Of a stretch of DNA of 64,000 nucleotides, positions 56,374 to 64,000 are shown piece by piece. This DNA is from Xylogone sp. PMI_703 (Eukaryota; Ascomycota; Leotiomycetes). Both the position numbers and the translations under genes were made by a program. The stretch covers positions 1,009,501-1,073,500 of the forward strand of contig JAJTUQ010000009.1 of assembly GCA_021399445.1 (NCBI GenBank), in the 5' to 3' direction. The stretch's first letter is position 1, and every line of letters starts with the position of its first letter. The notes under the pieces were generated by a model that saw nothing but the letters and a program-made list of their open reading frames with translations, searched no databases and was not told the DNA's origin.

Positions 56374-56826
56374 CTACCCGGTGATGCTGGCGCTGCTAGT
56401 GTTGTTGTTGCCGGTGCTGTTGCGATTGGCCTTGGTATCTCCTCGACGCCAAAAACAAAGCCGGGCCCGTAGGCCGGATCTGAATTTCGATGGACTATAT
56501 TGTGTTGATTAGTATAATATATGATTATTTAGTGATAACATAATACAACTTACTTTTGCTTCAATTCCTCCTTGTCTTTCTCTTTCAGCAAATCCCATAG
56601 CACTCCTCTTTTCCTAATCCACGCGACCAGCCCCATATTTGGTAAAAGGCATTTAATCGTCTCTAACACCAACCGTAACAATAACATCGTAAAAAGCCCG
56701 AGGACAAGCGATGCGACATTGAATGTATAGAAGGATGAGGACGTATCAGCCGGAGTGGCGACCGTAGGACATGCAAGGCAGATGCATGTGAGGGATTGAG
56801 AGAAGGTAGGAGTTGGAAGCAAGGTA
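56374..56826 (-). CDS. Small membrane protein, 5' end unresolved
   Basis: The minus-strand frame has a hydrophobic helix (FNVASLVLGLFTMLLLRLVLETIK), then a charged tail KRGVLWDLLKEKDKEELKQ. It splices over a 59-nt GT..AG intron (56553-56495) to an Arg-rich end and a TAG at 56376-56374. No ATG opens this frame, so further exons lie upstream, perhaps including a hydrophobic exon at about 57150-57320 that ends in a GTAAGT donor. Family not recognised. Confidence 0.35.
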
Positions 56827-58233
56827 GCTTTAGTTGGCGATGCAATCCTGAGTAAGTACGCTGCGGGCTCTGTAGCGGGCGCTTTGGATCAGTTGATTCG
56901 CCCTTGCCCTTCCACTGACTTCTCCTGGTCTAATGCGGACACCGCTTGGCAAGAGTTCACTCACGGATGTCCTGGTGAGGGTACCACTATAGAGGAAGAT
57001 ATCGCGAGCTAGGAGTCCACAACTATACGGCCACATATCACATCACCTTGCAATAGCCTCCAATCAACATTTCACTATATACAATAGTAAGCATATATAT
57101 ATATTTCAGGGGGGCGGGGTGCGATTGGTATTGTGAAGATGGCAAACTTACTATGAGCAAGAAATCTTGAAATCCCAATCCCATTAGCTGCATTAGCATC
57201 AACAGCCAGGACAAGAGAGCAAGAGTAGGGGCTGTGGTACCATTAGCACCCGCAAGAAAAGCAGACCAAGCCCACCGACTGGCGTTATATCTCCTTCCCT
57301 CTCTACACTATGTTAGCCAGTATAATGATGGGGTAGTAAAACTTACTTAACGACAATTCTTATTGCTGTAACTCCACCTCATCCTTCTTTTTTGGAAGGC
57401 CTCAAAAGCACTGTTATCCTCCTAGCCCAGGATACGGGTCTAAAATCCAGGCAGCACCACTTGACTAGTGCCACAAGTCACACTAGAACGTTGAGATTGA
57501 AGAGGCCAATGGCCAATTGGCCGACTTTCCAGTTGAAAAATGATGAGGAAGAGGAGGCGACCGCAGGAGAAGATGTTTGCGGATGTGGGAATTGACAAAT
57601 TGTGATAGGTTGGTGCTGAAAGCGCTTCGATACCACTGGACATGCGGTACGGTACAGCCCATACTATGAGCCCAAGGCTTTTTAAGTGAAGCCTTGTCAG
57701 TCTTAAGCTTTGTAAGGCCTGAGATTTAAGGCTTTAGCGCCTTAAGCAGACGAGCGCCAATGAGCGCTGATAAGCTTTAATAGTCAATTGCCTTATTGTT
57801 TTGAGCTAGTTATGAATGAATAAATTATTATACAATCTGGTTGTTATAGGGTAGCTAAGTACATGGAAAATAGTTGAATATGCTGAGGTTTGGTAAATCA
57901 GTAATTCATAATAATTAACTGATACTCGTTGTGGCGCGAGTGGTACCTGGTGCTCAGTAAAAACAAACTGTTTAAAAAAAGGAAATTCAAAACTCTCGGT
58001 CTCCCCCCTTTCTCGGGCCGTAGCCCCCCCGCAACAGCAAAGCCCGGCACACAAAACACTACACAAAGCAGATTCCTTGGTTATTCTGTATAAACAATAA
58101 TTAGTACATGTATATACATTTGAATTTGAAGCAGGGTAATTGGTATTATTAGGATATATTCCTAGGATGACGATGATGACTTACCACTCCTCCTGCCACT
58201 CTGTGGTGGCCAGCGCAGCGTCTGCATCAACGG

Positions 58234-59190
58234 TTAGGGCCAGTGAGACGCTCCGAAGGACAGATTCGGGGAGCGGGCCCGGCGGCACAGGCGCAGGGGA
58301 TGATGGCCTTCGTACTGGCCTTGGCAATGGCCTTGGTGATTGAGGGTGAGGGGCCGCTGCTGAAGCAGCGGCAGCGGAGACAGCGGCGAGAGTAGCTGCA
58401 ACAGCAGTGGTGGTGGGATCGGCGGCAGCAGGTATACCATTTGCTGCAGTAGGTTGGTGCAGAGCAGCGCTTCGCTACCACTTAACGCCCCAAGTGGCGG
58501 GGCAGGGACAGGATCCCTCCCCCTCCACCGCTGACCCAGAGACCTCCCACCCACCCAGCCTGGTCTCTGGGCCGGAGGCCCGGAAATCTAAGACGATATT
58601 AGCATATGGATATAATATTGAGAGATAATAGGGGAGATAACAAAAACTTACTAAGAATTTGGCCCCGCCCGCACCGCCCGAGTTATTGGGCTGGTTGTCC
58701 CCATTTCTACATCATATCAGTCAACCGGATATAGAACATTAGTTGATGATATTAAGAGTGACAATACTTACGGATTCTCTAGGGCTTCCGCCCTGGACAG
58801 CCTTTCGGCTGCTTCTTTTCGGAGCTTTTTGGCAAGCTCCAACTTCGCCGTTTCCACGGCGTCGTCTCGCAAAGCTTGCCAATCCGCCATCTTCATGTGG
58901 CCCCACATGAAGGGACCGAAGGAAGGGGCCATCATGTTTGCGGTGGCCCAAACTATTCCCACGAAGGAGAAGAAAACCGTTGCCCCTTGTGCAACGTCGA
59001 AAGAGAGCCACTGTGGTGACTGGTGCGGGGGATGGAGGAGGAGGCCGCGGCAGCGGCGATGGTAAGAAGAGTAGTAGCAGCAGCGCCATCTTGACGCGAG
59101 AGAGAAAGAGAGAGGCAGAGAGAGAGTGGAAAGCGGCAGAGGCAGAAATGGAGCTTGCGAGAGAGCTCTGTTGGTCTCTAGAAATTTCGT
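58234..59190 (-). CDS. Small membrane/coiled-coil protein, gene model tentative
   Basis: The best-supported exon ends at 58773 and reads GATVFFSFVGIVWATANMMAPSFGPFMWGH, a membrane helix, then a charged coiled coil (AVETAKLELAKKLRKEAAERLSRAEALEN) to a GTAAGT donor. Two further GT..AG introns of about 65 nt lead through NGDNQPNNSGGAGGAKFL into a low-complexity Pro/Leu-rich tail. The 5' exon is uncertain: no ATG in this frame, and other frames across 58950-59190 are also open because the DNA is GC-rich and repetitive. Architecture (helix, charged tail, short C-terminal exons) mirrors the gene at 56.4 kb. Confidence 0.35.
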
Positions 59191-60872
59191 AAATGCCAAG
59201 CCTGTTGGCTTGTTATATAGTAGACGCCATGCTACATCATGTTAGCTAGTATAGTAATAGGGTAATAAAACTTGCGGGGCCTCAAGTTGCATCTCAAGAA
59301 CGCACTTACTTAGGTTTCGTGGGTTCAAGGAACAGAATACTAGGACAAGTCCAAGAGATAGAAGCTGGGAGATAGAGAGATGGAAAGATGGAAAGATGAA
59401 AAGATGGAGAGATGGAAATTGGAAACTGGAAGATGGAAGATACAGAGATGCTGGAAGGTGAATTGGGTGCCCCTAAAAGCTTAGCGCGAAATTCGTGACG
59501 TACTGCTAGACAAAAATGGAAGGACCATGTGAACTGGATGGACTCTCCTCATTGCAAACTCTTGTTCTACTGTATGTCAGCCAATCGCTGGACTGTTTTC
59601 TTATGAGAAGAGCAGGAGCAAGAGATCTTACTACAGCGAATGAGTAATAAGTACAATTTACCATTGTAAACAATGTTAACCATGACTTCATTTCGGTTTC
59701 GTCTATAATCTTCTTTGTTAACATGTCTCTAGGAAAGCTAACCGTGATCAACAATCAACACGCAACAAGTGTCACCGCAATCATCGCGGAAAGATAGAGG
59801 TAGGAAGGAGGGGAGGGTGAAGGAGTTATATCTGGAATGCAAGAGGTTGTTATAGCCTGGTGCGACTCTCGATTTTATTTTGCAGACTGTGCCAATTGAC
59901 ACTGATAACACCCGGAGTAGTCAGACAAACAATACCTTGAAGCTTTCGATTCTCAACCAGACATGGCAAAGGGGCCACGGCGTAGATGAGATTCGTTACC
60001 GTGGGCTTTGGGGATGAGAAATATCAGAGGGAATCAAGCATTTTCGACAACAAGTAACAGGAGGGTTATACGGGTATACTTACACACAACATCATCCACT
60101 ATTGCGTACTACTGTCGATGAATCCGTGTATTCAAGATTCAGAACGGTTTCCGCTGCTGTACAAATGGTTCGGGGACGCTGTACGTACAGTCAACGGTGT
60201 TGCGAACACTTCGAAATATCCCTTTAGTGGTGCCGCTTTTTGTCCATGGGATCTTGGGCAGCTTTTGACTCGGTGCTATCAGTGGCCTCACCTACCCCCA
60301 GAAGTCTGAGCAATCCTTTCAAGTCTTTAGCCTCATCTTTCATTATGGGGGCTCCATAGTAACGATATCCACGACGAGTTCCCTGCTGGCGCTGTAAGTC
60401 TAGCTCAGGCCCTGTCTCATATGCCAGTTGAATGAAAGAGATCTCCATCTGACCTTTGACAAGCGCATGATTCTATTCGATACCCTCGGTTCCCCGAAAT
60501 ACCTACTGCCACCGAGTTCTTAGCATTATTCACTTTGAAGGGAGCTGTCGTACAGAGTGAAAGAAGGCTTAGCATTGCCGTAGAACTACATGTATTCAGT
60601 ATAACTGGAGATTCAATATTGCACATGGTGATTGGGGAACCAAGGGAGCCACTTCCTTCATAGGCATAGATTCCCTACACCCTACCAGTCTTCCGATTCT
60701 CTGATATCCATCAAGATCAATAGTGGTGAGCCGTAGAGCAGTGGATGTGTCCTTACGCAAGTCAAATTAATCGGCCTAGTCAAAAGCTATTACGTCACAC
60801 AGTCGAAACTCCAATCGCAGTCAAGATAAAATGCACTATTTTGGTTGGTCGGGATTCTGATTCTGACTGAGA
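59191..60872. other. Intergenic with an AGATGGAA minisatellite and an unassigned minus-strand frame
   Basis: 59368-59455 carries degenerate AGATGGAA repeats. On the minus strand 60448-60300 reads GPELDLQRQQGTRRGYRYYG and KDEAKDLKGLLRLLG, which looks coding in codon use but matches no family I know. Confidence 0.3.
59368..59455. repeat. Degenerate AGATGGAA minisatellite
   Basis: About ten imperfect 8-9 bp units (AGATGGAA, AGATGAAA, AGATGGAG). Confidence 0.75.
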
Positions 60873-62066
60873 ATGTCCGTGCTGTATAATGAGAAGCAAC
60901 CCACTTCTTTGACTACATGTTTAAATGTATCGACAATACTTACTATCATATACCGGCATTCCAATACGGCATTTCAGTATTACAAAATGCATCTAAAGGC
61001 CCTCTTTTCTCGAACGAGATTACCTAAATTCTACTTACGAGAATCTCAACATTCGATCCTTTTGCATAAGTTGACCTCGGATATGATTGTTCATATCGCC
61101 GAGTTTCTTCCACTAGAATCAGCGGCGGCGCTATCGCTAACTTGTTGGGCTCTATATAATATACTAAGAGCAAAATATAATCAAATCAATAAACAGCGAG
61201 GCGACCGGTCCGGTTATGCTTTTGCAGTCCTGCTGGAGAAAAACTTACCAAATCACATTGCCTGTGTTCATTGCAAAAGTTTTCACCTTGTATCCAACCC
61301 AGATCTAAGAAGTTATATGCTCTCATTTCGGCCTCCAATTCAGAGAACACTTTGTACACAAAATGGCTACGAAAAAGATGGCACTGCTAAGTACCTCTGT
61401 CAATCGTTCGATCCGATTATATTTCGCATGATCATGAAACTACAACGGCAAAACCGGCCATATGAAAACTTACTTAAGGCACTATCAACCAGGGTAATAA
61501 CGTGGTCTCGTGATCCGCTATTGTTTACATGGGATTATTTCTCGGCTCAAGTCCACGATAATAAGTTATTCTCACGTCTCCAAACCGTTACCATACCAGC
61601 TATAACAGAGCTGGGAATCGACTGGACAAAACATATTTGTCCTCATATCTACATAAAACAAGGAAACGTAACTCGGTGCGCATACTATCCAATGCGCCCA
61701 TACTTTCCAAGATCAATAACGCAACCTATCCCACTTCATAACGGCCTTGTAAAATGTCAGTTCTGTCGTACTGAATTTCGGGTTGATTTCCAAAGGATGA
61801 CCCGCACTTGTTTAGGTATGTTTGTGACAGTGTGGAAGGACCTTGGGGATGGGAGATCACACTTGGATCATGACTGGCAAAGCCACATTCAAAGCAATGC
61901 ACAAGACTGGGCTAAAGCTGAATTCGAACTTGGCTCTCTTTGTTCAATATTTGAGCAAAGTAGGTTTGTATTTGACTCGCTTATAAGACATAAGGAAACG
62001 CGAATTATATTAAATGTATTCCGGGCTCGAGAGATAGCAGGTCTTCCTCCGGTAATGCGACTATGA
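60873..62066 (+). CDS. F-box domain protein
   Basis: Single exon of 397 residues from ATG 60873; an ATG at 60987 (MHLKALFSR) with better context would give 359 residues and may be the true start. The F-box is LHKLTSDMIVHIAEFLPLESAAALSLTCWALYNIL (about residues 65-100 of the long form). After it come paired cysteines (ACVHCKSFHL; KCQFCRTEFRVDF), typical of a fungal F-box family whose C-terminal half is otherwise of unknown function. F-box proteins recruit substrates to SCF ubiquitin ligases via Skp1. Intact, no introns. Confidence 0.85.
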   Translation: MSVLYNEKQPTSLTTCLNVSTILTIIYRHSNTAFQYYKMHLKALFSRTRLPKFYLRESQHSILLHKLTSDMIVHIAEFLPLESAAALSLTCWALYNILRAKYNQINKQRGDRSGYAFAVLLEKNLPNHIACVHCKSFHLVSNPDLRSYMLSFRPPIQRTLCTQNGYEKDGTAKYLCQSFDPIIFRMIMKLQRQNRPYENLLKALSTRVITWSRDPLLFTWDYFSAQVHDNKLFSRLQTVTIPAITELGIDWTKHICPHIYIKQGNVTRCAYYPMRPYFPRSITQPIPLHNGLVKCQFCRTEFRVDFQRMTRTCLGMFVTVWKDLGDGRSHLDHDWQSHIQSNAQDWAKAEFELGSLCSIFEQSRFVFDSLIRHKETRIILNVFRAREIAGLPPVMRL

Positions 62067-63567
62067 AGGAGAGAAACCCGCTTTGAAGACTGAAGCAAAT
62101 CAGTCACGGAAAAGCTCAAACTGAAGTAGTTTGAATTGATAGAACATAATATATAAACTGATAATTGTGGTCAAATTTGCTGTGGTCCATTCTGTTATAT
62201 GAATATTAACAATTATACTTAGATAGAGAAGTCGCATGTTATGGCTGAACCGTCGTCCTAGTGAATTTGGCAAGGTCACTGTATACTACTATGTCAATTG
62301 TGCTTATCATGTTAATCATGACTTATTCGCCAATGCGATTCACTTCCCAGAGAACTTTCTTCCGCCGCGATGCTCACCATATTAATCTCTCATAATTCGG
62401 TCTGCAAATATAGCTAGCGATACTACGGAGAGTTCTGTTGAGCCAATATGCCCTGGAACCCACATATTGACTGACTGCAGATACGATAATAGATAAAAAT
62501 ATCTTCTTAGCTGATGAAAGGATGAGTAGCCGCCGGACAATTGCCCCCATCATTGGAAGCGAGGGGGGAACACACAGGAAACATAATACCGGTACCGTCG
62601 GTGGTGTGAAAAGTCAGAATGTCTGGCTCCTTGTCTTCAAAAGACCCCAAAAGGACTGTCACGTAGGAGAAATTGGTGGCAAGACAATAGAGTTAGAGAG
62701 AGTGTGAAGTTTGACATAGTAGTGATTGTAAAGAGGTAACAAATTTGACAGACAAATTCGTTTGTAAAACTTTTGGACAGCCAAAGGAAAGGTAATAATC
62801 TTAAATTAATAATAAGCATATAAATACAGAATATAATCTTGTCAAACAAGCTGCGCTTGCGCCTTGCTACGCAAGGACGAAAAATCGCCCAATCTGGGCG
62901 GTTTTTGGGTGGTTTTTCGACGCTGCAAACGGCCCTGGGGCGCAGACCAATCAGAGCAAAGCACAGAATGCCCAGCCAATGAAACCCGCCCATTTGATGA
63001 TGTAAAACTCAAAATTACCTAAGCGGGGATCCACAATGTTTTCAATTAATATAGAAAAAAAATAAGAGAGCGAGAGAGAGCCTCACATGTGGCCTGAGGC
63101 GACACTGCCTGACATCCAGATAATCTTTTTGCTCTACCTCTATTCCCGAATCATATTATCCAGCCGAATATAGAACATTATTCGAGTGAAGTCGAAGCGG
63201 AGGATATAATACTGTGGAAAACAGAGGTGCTAGAGGCGCGGAGGCAATGTATATAGCAATATAATACAACTGACCAATCACAAGGCAAGGTCCGGTAGAA
63301 TAGGACTAAAGATGATTTATTGTGGTACCGTACAATATATACTACATACCGATCACAAGTCATGCACCTGCCGCATTGCTGTTTTCCCCACTCCAATAGT
63401 AGGAGGATTGGATCCACCCCGTCCAGACCCCTGAGCTGGATTTCGCGAGCAGCTTGGACTGGGCTGCGCTGGAGCAGGACTTCGGCCACGGCTTATCGCC
63501 TGAGCCATAGAGTTTGGCAGCCCTACTCCCACGCAACCCAGTCACTCACGAAATCCAGGGATCCAGA
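62067..63567. other. Intergenic or unresolved gene remnants
   Basis: A minus-strand frame near 63489-63340 reads PVQAAREIQLRGLDGVDPILLLLEWGKQQ and could be an exon, but I cannot name it. 63150-63180 shares GAATATAGAACATTA with 58724-58741. Confidence 0.3.
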
Positions 63568-63720
63568 CTAGGTGGACGGTAAAATGTTCTCGCAGATACT
63601 TGCACCGTATTGATAGATATCCTTCTCAGGCCAAGCGGTCACCTTGTACTGGTTGACACGTAATGGAACAGGCTTGCCGACTGTAGTACTATATCTCAGC
63701 TGCCACCCCCTGGGCCATGC
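63568..63720 (-). pseudogene. Argonaute N-domain-like fragment
   Basis: The minus strand reads YSTTVGKPVPLRVNQYKV, then WPEKDIYQYGASI, ending at TAG 63570-63568. This matches the start of the Argonaute N-domain (YxTxGKPVxLRVNxFKV ... IYQYDV). No PAZ, MID or PIWI segments are seen in the 3' direction. It may be a fragment or an exon of a gene with introns I cannot resolve at the window edge. Confidence 0.35.
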
Positions 63721-64000
63721 CCGTTGCGATTTCGACCCCCGCCGTCCATGCTGCCGTCCATGCTGCGAGGTTGACAGCTGGAAAAGTGAATTAGTTAGTG
63801 ATAAGTTTGTGAAGTGAAATGGGGCTGAAGCGGATAATACAGTGGGAAGTGAGTTGCTGGGGATGATAGAATGAAAGTTAGAAGTGGATAGCAGGAAGAG
63901 ATGTGCTGTTAAGGAATGGTATTGACTTACGGATCTTCTGAAGTGTACTAGTCAATATCCAGGTAAATGGATTACGTGTGATAAAGAGTAGCAAGAGTAA
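63721..64000. other. Right-edge sequence, no gene called
   Basis: A duplicated CCGTCCATGCTG phrase at 63742-63765. Further exons of the Argonaute-like frame could lie here or beyond the window. Confidence 0.3.

Noticed and set aside
62637..62993. Possible 118-residue membrane protein on the minus strand
   Set aside because: GC-rich first third and AT-rich last third, no family match, and other frames there are equally open.
1..64000. tRNA and rRNA genes
   Set aside because: No cloverleaf with A/B box words and no rRNA-like stretch was noticed on reading; a covariance-model scan would be needed to exclude them.

Overview
The window looks like a stretch of a filamentous ascomycete genome, probably Eurotiales (Aspergillus/Penicillium type). 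Genes carry short 44-95 nt introns with GT..AG ends and CTRAY branch points. The families are typical of Pezizomycotina: a Ppo-type oxylipin dioxygenase, HET-ankyrin, DUF6594, a fungal-specific transcription factor, a BBE-like FAD oxidase and a pogo/Fot1 transposon. Gene-bearing DNA alternates with very AT-rich blocks in which stop codons derive from TGG or CAA, the footprint of repeat-induced point mutation (RIP). The region is therefore accessory and transposon-rich. I identified organism and families from sequence alone.

Layout. 0.8-2.3 kb: two decayed gene pieces facing each other (SsuA/THI5-like, and a fungal CW..LF..VIV family fragment). 2.9-6.9 kb: a 16-exon Ppo gene on the minus strand, complete except for one broken splice acceptor. 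8.2-9.9 kb: an intact five-exon DUF2235 hydrolase. 10.2-12.1 kb: a pogo/Fot1 element with clear inverted ends and TA duplications, followed by a fragment of a second one. 13.5-14.7 kb: a secreted class 3 lipase. 18.6-19.3 kb: a protein with four 32-33-residue repeats. 21.7-22.2 kb: a dead MscS channel fragment. 23.3-24.3 kb: an NmrA-like gene with a single TAG. 24.3-33.7 kb: mostly RIP-degraded repeats with a dead HET gene, an LTR and a dead pogo relic.

The most unusual locus is at 33,745-34,858. A TATA box, a signal-peptide exon and a stop-containing last exon flank a tandem array of 12 similar introns separated by eleven exons of exactly 3 nt. All are in phase 0 and none is a stop codon. 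The predicted product is a 61-residue secreted peptide precursor in which eleven consecutive residues are each encoded by their own exon. I know of no described fungal system like this. Schistosome micro-exon genes are the nearest analogy.

35.6-55.5 kb holds an intact HET-ankyrin gene, a DUF6594 membrane protein, a Gly/Ala-rich protein, a fungal-specific transcription factor, a divergent NTF2-like/SDR pair, an alpha/beta hydrolase whose start codon lies inside a perfect 87-bp palindrome, a P450 N-terminal scrap and a secreted FAD oxidase. Regulator, NTF2-like, SDR, hydrolase, P450 scrap and oxidase together could be remnants of a metabolite cluster without its core enzyme; this is inference. 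56.4-64 kb holds poorly resolved small membrane-protein genes sharing intron-like sequence, an F-box gene and, at the right edge, an Argonaute-like N-domain scrap.
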